Shown here: piece after piece, positions 23,992-32,557 of the stretch
Layout of the letters: each line of letters begins with the position of its first letter
Position numbering within the stretch: position 1 is the first letter of the stretch
Assembly (NCBI GenBank): GCA_900470965.1
Contig: UCCS01000047.1
Location: 93,686 to 157,685, forward strand
Origin: Hyphomicrobiales bacterium
GTDB taxonomy: Bacteria; Pseudomonadota; Alphaproteobacteria; Rhizobiales; Rhizobiaceae
Direction: 5' to 3'
DNA length: 64,000 nucleotides
The notes under the pieces: model-generated
What the model saw: the letters and a program-made list of their open reading frames with translations, nothing else
What the model was told of the DNA's origin: nothing
Database searches by the model: none
Position numbers and translations under genes: made by a program

Positions 23992-25518
23992 TTATTTGAT
24001 CTTCTCGAGGTCGCTCGGCTTCCATGTCTGGTCGAAGAACGGTTGCTTCGGGCCGTAGAGGCGTAGAATGGCAAAAAAACCGTCGCCGGGAACCGTTTTC
24101 AGCCAGTTCTTTTCATGCCCCTTCGGTGCTTCAGGCCCAAAGTAGATATCGGTGGAACCGTCGGCATTCTGCTCGGGTTTGTCCATCGTGTTGAGCGAGG
24201 GAAACGCTTGGCCGTTGGCAAGGCCCGAGGCGGTATCGGGTCGGTAGATAGTCACGGACCAGAAGATGCCGGCCGGGATGTCCTTCGGCAGGTGCAGCTT
24301 GTAGGCTTTCCCACCCGAGAGCGGATCGCCATCGGCATCGGTGAAGGCGACAGGATATTTGGCCCCCATGCCAGCCATGTTGACCGCCATTGCGGGGCTT
24401 GCTGAATAGGCCAGTGCAAAGAATCCGGTGCGGAGATCGAGATACTTGAAGGACGGGCCTGTGAATTCGGTGTTGGCAGGGAATGGATTTACCCATTGGC
24501 GATCCTTGTACCAGCGGGTGTTCGGCACGATCGGCGGAGGGTCATAGGCAATTGCCCGGCCAATGCGGAAAGCGGTCTTGCCAGCCTTGTCGAGAATGTC
24601 CCTCGTCCGCGCGTCGGGTGAAAACGGCTGTCCCTTTATGATGCCGATGCTGGCCAGCATGCCACGCATATCCGCGTCCATCGGATCGACATATTCGCTG
24701 TCGATGAAGCGTGAAAGCATGTCGAAGGCGCTTCCGTCCGTCGGATAAAGCATGTTGGGTGAAGCCTTCGAGCCGTCCGGAAATTCCATCGGCTTGGCGC
24801 TGTCCTTCTTGCCGAGTGGATAGATTTTGGTCTTGGTGATGAGATCGACGGGATCGGTCAGGTCCGCGGGATTCTTGAAGAACGCACGCCAGAAGACGAA
24901 GACGTTGTAGGTCCTCGACTTGTAGACGATATAGTCTTTGGGAATATCGCCCTTGTAGTCCGGCGGGATCACGAGATAGTTCGCTCCTTTTCCCTTGTCA
25001 GGACCGGGAAGGCCGACGTCGCCGCACCAGATGTCCTTGGAGTAGGGTTCCGGATACCAGGTCTTCTGCGCGAGCGGTTCTGGGTTGCAAATCGGCCGCT
25101 GGAAGAAGTCGTCGAGGATGCCCTGGAGGCCCGGCGGCACTTCGAGCACCATGAGACCATCCTTGCCGAGATCGAGGTAACCCATGGCGTAGATCACGTC
25201 GGAATTGGGCGTGGTCACCTGCGTGCTCGCGTTCAGGCGCTCTTTCCAGACAGGCAGCACGTTGTAACCCTTGCCGAAGAGTTTTTCCGAGCCTTCTTTC
25301 ATTGCGAAGATGTTCAATGCGGGCTGAGCCCATAGGTAGCTCTGAACTGCGCGCTGGAAGAGCAATTCGTCCTTGAGCGTCGCTGTGTCCGCCTTCGAGA
25401 GGTAGCCCTCGGTGAGCGGAACCTTGGAAAGATCGTCATAGCGTGTCGATTGCGCCTGCGCCGCTGAACCGAAACCCACCGACATAGCGAGTGTGAGAAC
25501 TGTAATTTTGGGACGCAT
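23992..25518 (-). CDS. DUF1254/DUF1214 exported protein, copy 2
   Basis: A 508-residue protein from ATG 25518 (MRPKITVLTLAMSVGFGSAA, signal peptide to AQAQ) with TGAGGATCGAG upstream. The frame continues upstream to 25782 without a sensible start. DUF1254 features: SYLWAQPALNIFAMKEGSEK and TTPNSDVIYAMGYLDLGKDG. DUF1214 features: IPAGIFWSVTIYRPDTASGL and IYFGPEAPKGHEKNWLKTVP. It is the upstream member of a tandem pair with the 496-residue copy. Function unknown; exported. No regulator is adjacent and a 480-bp gap lies upstream. Confidence 0.88.
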   Translation of the reverse strand: MRPKITVLTLAMSVGFGSAAQAQSTRYDDLSKVPLTEGYLSKADTATLKDELLFQRAVQSYLWAQPALNIFAMKEGSEKLFGKGYNVLPVWKERLNASTQVTTPNSDVIYAMGYLDLGKDGLMVLEVPPGLQGILDDFFQRPICNPEPLAQKTWYPEPYSKDIWCGDVGLPGPDKGKGANYLVIPPDYKGDIPKDYIVYKSRTYNVFVFWRAFFKNPADLTDPVDLITKTKIYPLGKKDSAKPMEFPDGSKASPNMLYPTDGSAFDMLSRFIDSEYVDPMDADMRGMLASIGIIKGQPFSPDARTRDILDKAGKTAFRIGRAIAYDPPPIVPNTRWYKDRQWVNPFPANTEFTGPSFKYLDLRTGFFALAYSASPAMAVNMAGMGAKYPVAFTDADGDPLSGGKAYKLHLPKDIPAGIFWSVTIYRPDTASGLANGQAFPSLNTMDKPEQNADGSTDIYFGPEAPKGHEKNWLKTVPGDGFFAILRLYGPKQPFFDQTWKPSDLEKIK

Positions 25519-25998
25519 CTCGATCCTCACCACGACGATAAAAATTACTTCTGCAGAAGTCGCGTGGTGAACCCCTGCCGGATTGCATTGTTGGCACAAT
25601 GATTTTTCGGCAGGGAAGTACGCAACGGTAACAACATGTAAATTTACGGCGTAATGGCTCCCGCTGACGCGGACGTCGATTCGCTTCACTCCTTCCATGG
25701 CAATCGGCGCTGAGCGTTGCGGACTCATCTCAGCCAGCCTAAGCCAGGGAAGCGCCCAACAAGGTCGGAAGCCCTCTTGCACGCTGGCTTCCCGTGATCG
25801 CTGGTGTCAGAGGCTGAACTTTGACGACAAGTGGCAGTCGGACGCCGATAGCGGTACGGGCCAGTAACGCGGAACGTCTAGTCGAACGCACACACCCGTG
25901 CGAAGCAGGCGATTTCGTCAATTTGGATTTGCACCGACAGATAAATTCCCGTTAAAATTATCGAAATCGGTATAACCGCGGATGTTCGGGAAGCCGCA
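25519..25998. other. Long gap upstream of DUF1254 pair
   Basis: 480 bases separating the leftward DUF1254 genes from a rightward P-loop gene. Both promoters should lie here. Open frames of about 60 codons on both strands show no family features or good ribosome-binding sites. Confidence 0.4.
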
Positions 25999-26538
25999 AT
26001 GGATTCTACCAACGCATCAACCGCCTTCGAGCGGGTGCTCATCATGGGAAATGGTGGCTCCGGCAAAACATGGCTCGCCCGCCGGATCGGCGAACAGCTT
26101 CGCCACCCTATCATCCACCTCGATGATATCCATTGGGAGCCCGGCCGGTACGGGATCGCTCGCGACAGGACGCTCAGGGACGAGATGGTCAAGGCTGCAG
26201 CTAACGACGACCGCTGGATCATGGAAGGGGTCTACGGCCAGCTGGTGAACATGGTCCTCAGACGCGTGACCGCGTTGATCTGGATTGATTTGCCCGAAGA
26301 GGCTTGCATCGCCAATGTCACGGAAAGAGGCATCCAGGGCGGCGAGACCCAGACGCAGTTTATCGGCCTTCTCAAATGGGTGGCGGAATACCGGACACGG
26401 ACCAACAACTGGAACTCATTCGACGCGCATGCGAAGTTGTATTCGGCTTTTCCGGGCGCGAAGTGGGTGCTGTCGGATCGTGCGGCCGTAACGATGTTTG
26501 CCGACAGTCTGCTGCTGGCCAGAGAAGAACGCCAATGA
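25999..26538 (+). CDS. P-loop NTPase, adenylate-kinase-like (topology-modulation type)
   Basis: A 179-residue protein with the P loop GNGGSGKT at residues 17-24, an LDDIHWEPG Walker-B-like segment near 41-49 and the WIMEGVYG stretch of small kinase-like topology-modulation proteins. ALIWIDLPEEACI and the Arg-rich lid region fit the AAA_17/adenylate-kinase-like superfamily. The substrate is unknown. Start ATG 25999. Its stop overlaps an ATG at 26535 (ATGA), which hints that another gene once followed in the same transcript, but what follows is degenerate. Confidence 0.82.
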   Translation: MDSTNASTAFERVLIMGNGGSGKTWLARRIGEQLRHPIIHLDDIHWEPGRYGIARDRTLRDEMVKAAANDDRWIMEGVYGQLVNMVLRRVTALIWIDLPEEACIANVTERGIQGGETQTQFIGLLKWVAEYRTRTNNWNSFDAHAKLYSAFPGAKWVLSDRAAVTMFADSLLLAREERQ

Positions 26539-26727
26539 GTGAGGTTTTCTTTCCGGATGGCGAGTGGCGGAACACGCTCGGTCCCAAACACGGCAAGCCG
26601 ATCTGCTGTCCCGTGCGGCGGAAGCGATGGTTGCCTTCTGTTCTATTGGCACCTTCGTCGTTCACAAGGGCCGCATTGTTTTCGGCGTCGGCGCGATCGA
26701 AGCTGTGGGAGGCCTTCTCGCTCACTC
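26535..26727 (+). other. Degenerate sequence after P-loop gene
   Basis: An ATG overlapping the previous stop opens a 71-codon frame (MSEVFFPDGEWRNTLG) that soon becomes Arg/Ser-rich. All three frames stay open with no recognisable domain, so this may be a decayed gene. I cannot name it. Confidence 0.3.
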
Positions 26728-27229
26728 TGGAAGCTTGCACCGGCCGCTGAGGGCGATATTGCAGGCGTGGCGCGGGTGGTCGTGGATGCCTGGCGATCAA
26801 CCTTCGCTGGCCTTCTTCCTGCAGACTTCCTGGGTAGCATGTCTTACGCTCAGCAGGAGCGACGACATTGCCGGACATTCGCGACACCAGATACGAGCTG
26901 TCATGTTGCCACAGCCGATAGTGCCGTCGTTGGCTTTGCGAGTGGCGGCCCGACCCGGCGCTCCGAATTTCCGCACGAGAACGAACTTTACGCGATCTAC
27001 ATTCTTCCGGGCTTTCAACACCAGAAGACCGGCTCGCTGCTGTTGACATGTTGTGAGTGATCTCCACCGGCCAGAGCGCACGGGCTTGATCGCGGTGGCG
27101 CTCGGGCTCAATCCGTATCGCGGCTTTTACGAGAGGCTCGATGGCGTGCCGGCGAATGCAGGAGCCATCACATTAGGCTCAGCAGTCGTCGATCAGGTGG
27201 CCTATTTATGGGAGGATATCGCAGAGCTA
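26728..27229 (+). pseudogene. GNAT acetyltransferase, frameshifted (first of two)
   Basis: GCN5-related N-acetyltransferase. LAPAAEGDIAGVARVVVDAW and STFAGLLPADFLGSMSY are the typical N-terminal motif of this group. ELYAIYILPGFQHQKTGSLL is the acetyl-CoA-binding strand and P-loop region. The frame then breaks near 27050 and the C-terminal part reads one frame over: SDLHRPERTGLIAVALGLNP, then YRGFYERLDGVPANAG and VAYLWEDIAEL. No ATG start is visible; the first in-family residues follow a CTC ACT CTG. It runs directly into the second GNAT segment without a stop. Confidence 0.72.
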
Positions 27230-27656
27230 ACGATTGAGGTCGTCCAGGCGACCACGGATGAACAATGGCGAGCTTATCACGATATCCGTCGGACTATCTT
27301 GTTCGAGGCCCGCGACCTGACTGGCTACGACGCAAACCATCCGGATGACCGTATGCCAGGGCATCCCGTTCCTGCTTATGCTGGGAAGCAGGGCTGTCGG
27401 TGCGGCTCGTCTCGATCTGATGGCCGACAGGGAAGCGTATGTTCGAACGGTCGCAATCAGGCAGGATTTCCAACAGGGATATGGCCGTACGCTCGTGGTC
27501 CATCTCGAAACGCTCGCATCATCTCATAGCGTCGAGAAATTGGTCGTGAACGCTGCGAGAGATGCTGTTGGATTTTATCGGGCACTCGGATGGACCGTCA
27601 TTGATGCCGCACGGGATAATCCGGTGCCAACCAAAGAATTGGGAACAGATGTCTAG
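27230..27656 (+). pseudogene. GNAT acetyltransferase, frameshifted (second of two)
   Basis: The first half reads IEVVQATTDEQWRAYHDIRR and LFEARDLTGYDANHPDDRMP, continuous with the end of the first GNAT. A frameshift near 27355 moves the rest to another frame: IPFLLMLGSRAVGAARLDLM, then YVRTVAIRQDFQQGYGRTLV (the acetyl-CoA motif) and FYRALGWTVIDAARDNPVPT to a TAG at 27656. Either two genes lost the stop and start between them (an ACG stands where ATG is expected), or a tandem-domain acetyltransferase decayed. Both frameshifts would have to be reverted for activity. Confidence 0.7.
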
Positions 27657-27736
27657 TGGGACCATCTCGTGCCTTTCGCGCCATAGTGCCGAGGAGGTTT
27701 CATAGCACGAGCCTTGCTGTACCAGAGACGACGGGC

Positions 27737-28135
27737 TCACTGAGAACCGGATGCAGACCGATCTGGATCGTCGTCCACTTCTGTCGAAACGCATTTGATA
27801 AGGCTCGCAAGGGCTTTCCTGACGTCAGCATTCTTCACCCGGTCAAGGTCGCCGGAGACGTACACGCGACCTGTCGCCTGTAGCGAGATCGTATCCCGCT
27901 CGACGGTTTCGGCACCTTTAAAGAAGTCATCCATGGAAACGCTGAGAGCTTGCGACAGATGGTAGAGAACGCCGGCACTGACGCGATTTGAACCCTTCTC
28001 GTACTTTTGCACCTGCTGAAACGAAATCCCCAAAGCGTCGGCGATGGCGGATTGGCTTAATCCCTTCGTCTTCCGGATACGTGCCAGATTTCCGCCAACG
28101 ACCGCATCGATCGGGTCTCGTGCTTTTTGCGCCAT
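27737..28135 (-). CDS. XRE-family helix-turn-helix regulator
   Basis: A 132-residue DNA-binding protein. The Cro/CI-type helix-turn-helix covers about residues 14-68 (ARIRKTKGLSQSAIADALGI, then SFQQVQKYEKGSNRVSAG). The FQQVQKYE-G-NR version is typical of a common rhizobial XRE family. The C-terminal part is short and without a known domain. Start ATG 28135 has GGAGAACAAG upstream. It faces the broken GNAT genes convergently; its target is unknown. Several such copies per genome are usual in rhizobia, so no specific role can be given. Confidence 0.87.
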   Translation of the reverse strand: MAQKARDPIDAVVGGNLARIRKTKGLSQSAIADALGISFQQVQKYEKGSNRVSAGVLYHLSQALSVSMDDFFKGAETVERDTISLQATGRVYVSGDLDRVKNADVRKALASLIKCVSTEVDDDPDRSASGSQ

Positions 28136-28253
28136 CTTGTTCTCCGTTCAACTGTTCGTCCGCGCCCGGTATTGTTAGCCACGCCCTCTAAATGTCGGCA
28201 ACGGTTTCACTGGAAACTGCCCCTCTAAGCTTCCTCGCGTATAGCCACGATTG

Positions 28254-28278
28254 GTTTCGGCGCTCGTTGCGCCGAAAC
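28254..28278. terminator. Perfect 10-bp hairpin between XRE and HAD genes
   Basis: GTTTCGGCGC - TCGTT - GCGCCGAAAC, a perfect 10-bp stem with a 5-base loop, 112 bases after the HAD stop read leftward. No T tract follows on the minus strand. It is a likely end of the leftward sugar operon or an operator for the XRE gene 120 bp downstream. Confidence 0.5.
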
Positions 28279-28389
28279 GCAACCCCGCCGCGTTAACGCC
28301 CGGCGAAGCAATGGTTAGCGAGACTGGCGGCGACCTTCGGGACTACGCCAATCCTTCCAAGACCGCAAATCCAGCGCCAAAGTCCGGGA

Positions 28390-29238
28390 CTAAAATGCAA
28401 AATGCTGGAGGATATTCCTGGGGTAGGCACGCGCATTTTCGCAGAGTTTTTCTATCTGCTCATCGCTGACGTCAGCAAGAATGCCGGTACGCACCAGCAC
28501 GGAATCCAATCCAGCCGACTTCGCGCCAAGAATATCGTGATCGATGCTATCGCCGATGCAGACGACGCGACGACGGTCGATGACACCAACGAGCTTCAAT
28601 GCGTGTTCGTAGATTTCGGGATACGGTTTTCCAAGCCAGGTGACGTGACCGCCCATCCCCTCGTAGAGCTTGGCGATAGTGCCTGCGCCCGGCGCGATGG
28701 AGCCGTTGCTCAATTTATGGATGTCGGGATTGGTACAGTAACAGGGGACTCCGTTCTTGGCCGCCGGACGCAGCATTTCGCGGTAGTCATCCATCGGTAT
28801 CCGTTCGGCTTCGCTGCCGGATATGATGACAATTTGGGCGCCGGAGGCGTCTTGTATGGAGATGAGCCCAAGCCGATCAGCGAGATTGGTGTCTCCACCG
28901 CTGGATATCGTCAAGCATCGAGCCTTTTTCCGGATGGCGTTTTCAGGTCGAGAGAGGATATCGAATGCCACGTCTCCCGATGTGACAAAGAAATCGAAGC
29001 TTCCTGAAGCAAAACCGAGGCTAACGAGCCGCTCGGAATTGTACTCACCGCTTCTGCCTGAATTGGATAGGATAACGACCTTCCGGCCCGCCGATGCGAG
29101 CTTGGACAGCGCAGTGATTGCACCCTCATAGGGACCGGCGTCGTCCCTCAGTACCCCGAACTGGTCGACGAAGAAAACGTCATATGCCGGCGCCAGTTGA
29201 GGTAGAGTGATCGGCGTTAGTTCAGGCATTTCCGCCAT
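28390..29238 (-). CDS. HAD-superfamily class IIA phosphatase (TIGR01459-like)
   Basis: A 282-residue haloacid-dehalogenase-fold protein. Motif I is FVDQFGVLRDD (nucleophile Asp near 25), motif II ILSNSGRS near 56, and motifs III/IV are GKPYPEIYEHAL and CIGDSIDHDILGAKSAGLDS. The cap position and length fit the class IIA sugar-phosphatase-like group that TIGR01459 describes. It overlaps the end of the FGGY kinase gene by 17 bases and is the last gene of the leftward arm (aldolase, kinase, HAD). It may dephosphorylate a pathway intermediate or clear a dead-end sugar phosphate. Substrate not established. Confidence 0.85.
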   Translation of the reverse strand: MAEMPELTPITLPQLAPAYDVFFVDQFGVLRDDAGPYEGAITALSKLASAGRKVVILSNSGRSGEYNSERLVSLGFASGSFDFFVTSGDVAFDILSRPENAIRKKARCLTISSGGDTNLADRLGLISIQDASGAQIVIISGSEAERIPMDDYREMLRPAAKNGVPCYCTNPDIHKLSNGSIAPGAGTIAKLYEGMGGHVTWLGKPYPEIYEHALKLVGVIDRRRVVCIGDSIDHDILGAKSAGLDSVLVRTGILADVSDEQIEKLCENARAYPRNILQHFAF

Positions 29239-30502
29239 CCAATCGGGAAAGCACCAGCGCAGCTGTACCGACGGCTGCCTCGACCGATTTCGCAGCCAAA
29301 GTGTCCACCCCCATAGCCCGTGCCCTCATGGCGGTCCAAACGGGATTTCGCGCTCCGCCCCCAACCGTTCGAAGGCTTGTCACTGCTGGCGCTCCCAACT
29401 CGCTTAACCGCTGATAACCCAACCTCTCGATCTCGGTCATGCCTTCAAGGATTGCCTGAAAGTATGCGTGATCCTCGGCGGGACGCGGCGTGAGCCGGGG
29501 CGGGTAATGAGGATCGTTGATCGGAAAACGCTCGCCGGGTCGCAGAAGCGGATAGTAATTCAGATCCAGTTTGCGGTCCGGGGAGATTTTTCGGGTGAGT
29601 TCGTCCAGACGGTCATCGCCGAGTAGGGCGCGCACGACGTTTCCACCGCTGTTCGAAGCGCCACCAACAAGCCAAAACCGCCCGACACGGTGCGAGTATA
29701 TGCCATATTCGGGCGCGCTGATCGGAGCGTCCGATGCAAGCTTGAGCACAATCGTGGATCCGAGGGCGGTTACCGCGTCGCCAATGGCCGATGCTCCCGT
29801 AGCAAGAAACGAAGCGCAGCCGTCGGTCGTTCCCGCATGGAACCAAGCGGATTTGGCCAGACCCAGTTCCAGCAGGTATCCCTCGACCGGAGCGACCTTT
29901 TGGCCCGCACGATAGACCATGGGCAGCTTGGATACGTCCATTCCCGCGGCTTCGATCCAATCCGGCCAGCGTTCCGTTCCCAGATCGAAACCGGTCTTGA
30001 GTGCGTTGTTTTCGTCACTGACCCGCCCTGGGCAACCCAATTTCATCAGGATCCAGTCGGCCTGATGTACGATGGCATGAGCACGGTCCTGGCGCGACAA
30101 ATAGATGGCTCGGGCAAGGCCCGAATTCGCGCCGACTGCCGTGCTGGTCGCCGGAGCCTCACTTGTTATGCTTTCGATGATTGCAGCATCAGGGCAGGGA
30201 TCATTGTACATGAGGACCTGACCTGTCGGCTCGTTGGCACGATCTAGCGATAGAACCGTCCCGGACGTGCCATCAACGGCAACGCCTTCAATCGAGCTGA
30301 AGTCGGTTGCTCCGGCGAGACGCTCTATCGCCTCCTTGACCCTGTCCCACCAGCAGGCGGGTTGCCGCATCTCGTCCGGCGACACGAACGGTGCCGTGGC
30401 GAAGCCCAATGGGTTGCCCGCGCGGTCGACCGCCGTGGCACGAGCGCCGGACGTGCCGATATCGATTCCGAGTGCAACTGGTTGGCTATTTTTCGCGCTC
30501 AC
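29222..30502 (-). CDS. FGGY-family carbohydrate kinase 1
   Basis: A 426-residue sugar kinase. Phosphate-1 motif GIDIGTSGARATAV is at 12-25, the substrate Asp region VAVDGTSGTVL near 75, a second GTTDGCASFLATGAS block, and the adenosine motif TVGGGARNPVWTAMRARAMG near the C terminus. It is shorter than xylulokinase and glycerol kinase (about 490-500). It overlaps the aldolase gene by 4 bases upstream and the HAD gene by 17 bases downstream, so the three are cotranslated. It differs strongly from the second FGGY kinase of the locus (32554), suggesting a different substrate. Ketose or polyol phosphorylation is inferred. Confidence 0.88.
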   Translation of the reverse strand: MSAKNSQPVALGIDIGTSGARATAVDRAGNPLGFATAPFVSPDEMRQPACWWDRVKEAIERLAGATDFSSIEGVAVDGTSGTVLSLDRANEPTGQVLMYNDPCPDAAIIESITSEAPATSTAVGANSGLARAIYLSRQDRAHAIVHQADWILMKLGCPGRVSDENNALKTGFDLGTERWPDWIEAAGMDVSKLPMVYRAGQKVAPVEGYLLELGLAKSAWFHAGTTDGCASFLATGASAIGDAVTALGSTIVLKLASDAPISAPEYGIYSHRVGRFWLVGGASNSGGNVVRALLGDDRLDELTRKISPDRKLDLNYYPLLRPGERFPINDPHYPPRLTPRPAEDHAYFQAILEGMTEIERLGYQRLSELGAPAVTSLRTVGGGARNPVWTAMRARAMGVDTLAAKSVEAAVGTAALVLSRLDGGNA

Positions 30503-31581
30503 GCGTTCCGCCTTTCGGAGCCTCGGTCGAGCGCTTGTCGATATTGCTCCGCTTCCCAGTGCGTCAATTCATATTCGTCGTCGTTCGAAAGATACACGAC
30601 CGACGCCTCTTCAGGGATGCGGCCCACCACCTCCGAGAGGCAACGGGCCATAACCTCGCCACCTGCAGTGAGGGTGCTGGACAAGAGTACTCCCTTGTCC
30701 GGGACGATCAGCATTTTCGGAGCTTCACGACCTTCGCGGTGAGATGCGGCCTCGAGGTCGGCCGCGCTTTGCCCCTCTGAAAGCACGCCTATCTTCGTTC
30801 CAAGGAAAATGACGTGGTCCGGATAAAGCGAGCCGCCAAGTGCAATTCCTCGATTGACATTCGAAAGCGCGACGGCGTGGCTTTCACTGTCGCGCGCCGG
30901 ATGATAGCCGGAATTCTTCGCAATCCGTTCCAGCGCATCGACGTCGGCCGGACCGCTGTTACGGGTTTGGCGTGAAAGGGCCTTCGAGACACGCTGGATA
31001 CGACCGGCGACTTCCTCAACCGTGTCACCGCAAACGATGATCCCGTGATTGAACAGGATGAGGACGTCCGGCATCGATGCGGCTGCTTTCTCGATCTCCC
31101 TGGCGAGTGGAGTTCCTGGACGCCTGTATGGAACCGTGACCCATCTGAGATCAGAGACGGCACTCATGCATTCAGCCAGCATAGCCTCGCGGTCTTCAAG
31201 AACGGCCAGAGCAATTGCGTTCACGCAATGATAGTGCGCGACCACCGGACTTTTGAGTGCCGCGTGAAAACTGGTTTCGATCGATGGCCGAAGGCCGCTG
31301 GAATTCAGTTCGGAAACAACGAAATCGGTGGACTTCTCGGCCCGTACGTCGCCATTACGAAGCGCTGCAACCAGCGGATCGACGACAACTGGGACCATGA
31401 TGTCTTCAATATCCGCCTTGGAAAGCCACGTGCCCGATGCCTTCACCCACATCACGCCGTCGCTCTTGATCGACGTATTGCCGCCCGCGCCCTGCGTCTT
31501 GAGGATGTCGCTGCCAATCTGGCTGGAAAGCCCGAGAAAACTCTTGAATAGCGCCGTATTCCTGGGGTCCGGTTGGGTCAT
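30499..31581 (-). CDS. Class II aldolase/adducin-family protein
   Basis: A 360-residue protein from ATG 31581 (MTQPDPRNTALFKSFL) with the strong AGGAGGGAAGATGAT site upstream. The aldolase core has GAGGNTSIKSDGVMWVKASG near 31-50, the likely catalytic Glu102 in SIETSFHAAL, and zinc ligands His116, His118 (VVAHYHCVNA) and His179 (LFNHGIIVCGD). About 150 residues beyond the usual 210-residue core form a C-terminal extension (YPDHVIFLGTKIGVLSEGQS). It is the first gene of the leftward arm and should cleave a ketose 1-phosphate to DHAP and an aldehyde. A DeoR gene lies divergent. Confidence 0.88.
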   Translation of the reverse strand: MTQPDPRNTALFKSFLGLSSQIGSDILKTQGAGGNTSIKSDGVMWVKASGTWLSKADIEDIMVPVVVDPLVAALRNGDVRAEKSTDFVVSELNSSGLRPSIETSFHAALKSPVVAHYHCVNAIALAVLEDREAMLAECMSAVSDLRWVTVPYRRPGTPLAREIEKAAASMPDVLILFNHGIIVCGDTVEEVAGRIQRVSKALSRQTRNSGPADVDALERIAKNSGYHPARDSESHAVALSNVNRGIALGGSLYPDHVIFLGTKIGVLSEGQSAADLEAASHREGREAPKMLIVPDKGVLLSSTLTAGGEVMARCLSEVVGRIPEEASVVYLSNDDEYELTHWEAEQYRQALDRGSERRNA

Positions 31582-31648
31582 ATCATCTTCCCTCCTGCTG
31601 CGTTGATACTCGCCTTCCGGTTCGGCTGGCTCATGAGCGAACTTTTGC

Positions 31649-31741
31649 GCGATCCTATAAATGTGATTGCAGATCGTCAACGATGAAGATTTTGCGTCTC
31701 CCGTGTTGCGATCCTATACATGATGTGATTATAGTTCGTCA
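31649..31741. promoter_or_regulatory. Long direct repeat, probable DeoR operator
   Basis: Two copies in the 196-bp gap between aldolase and deoR. Copy 1 (31649-31679) and copy 2 (31708-31741) share GCGATCCTATA, then TGTGATT, then TCGTCA in the same order; copy 2 has three extra bases before TGTGATT. The spacing of starts is 59 bp. DeoR repressors often bind direct repeats at two sites. This placement could control both arms of the locus. Confidence 0.78.
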
Positions 31742-31777
31742 TAAGCGCTCAGGGAGAAGCGTCAGTGGAGGACTGTC

Positions 31778-32557
31778 TTGAACGATTCCGATCGCCATCG
31801 CCTCATCGCAGAAATGCTTCGCGAGCGGCCCTTCGCGTCCGTGCGTGACCTGCAGAAGCGGCTTGGCGTTTCTCCTGCGACAATCCGAAGAGATATCGAT
31901 AAGCTTCACGACATCGGAATTGCTCGAAAGGTCTACGGTGGGATATCCGCTAACGAGTCATCGACCACCGCGCGCCTTTCTGCTCGGCCATATGACGAAA
32001 ACCGCGACATTGCTGTTGATGCAAAGCGTGCGATCGCTGAGATGGCCGCGGGTCTGGTGCGAGACGGGGACTCGATAATCGTCCATGCGGGATCGACCTG
32101 CTATCAACTCGGTCTGCAATTGGCTCGCCGCAACGTCCGCCTCTACACGAACTCCATGCCTTTGGCCGCATATGTCGGCGAGCACGGGACTTGCCATCTG
32201 ACCTTGGCCGGCGGGGTGCTGTATCGAGAGCCCGGAATTATCCACGATGCGTCCGCCGGCGCGCCCGACTTCTTCGCCTCGCGGTTCTTCCTTGGCACTC
32301 AGGGTATCAGCAGCGAGGGACTTCTGGAATCGCACCCGTTGTTGACGAAGGCGATTGGGGAGTTGAGCGGTTGTGCGGACGAAATCGTGCTTCTGGCAGA
32401 TAGCCGCAAACTCTCGATTCAACCGCGCAATGTCGTTCTCCCGCTTTCCCGTATCGGCACGATCGTCATCGACGACGGACTGTCGGACGTCGGAGCAAAG
32501 ATGCTCGAGGATGCGGGGGTTACGATAATGATCGCGACGGTCGGAGGTCAGCCATGA
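31778..32557 (+). CDS. DeoR-family transcriptional repressor
   Basis: A 259-residue DeoR regulator. N-terminal winged helix at about 5-58 (DRHRLIAEMLRERPFASVRD, then LGVSPATIRRDIDKLHDIG). The DeoR sugar-phosphate-sensing domain carries DGDSIIVHAGSTCYQLGLQL and the AGGVLYR and FFLGTQGIS blocks. The start is TTG at 31778, with GGAGGACTG six bases upstream; no ATG fits. It overlaps the FGGY kinase gene by 4 bases (ATGA at 32554), so it is the first gene of the rightward operon. The inducer is probably a phosphorylated sugar made by one of the two kinases. Direct repeats lie just upstream. Confidence 0.9.
   Translation: MNDSDRHRLIAEMLRERPFASVRDLQKRLGVSPATIRRDIDKLHDIGIARKVYGGISANESSTTARLSARPYDENRDIAVDAKRAIAEMAAGLVRDGDSIIVHAGSTCYQLGLQLARRNVRLYTNSMPLAAYVGEHGTCHLTLAGGVLYREPGIIHDASAGAPDFFASRFFLGTQGISSEGLLESHPLLTKAIGELSGCADEIVLLADSRKLSIQPRNVVLPLSRIGTIVIDDGLSDVGAKMLEDAGVTIMIATVGGQP

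Noticed and set aside
27667-27713. CTCGTGC / GCACGAG inverted repeat between GNAT and XRE genes
   Set aside because: Only 7 bp with a loop of 33 bases, which is weak as a terminator.
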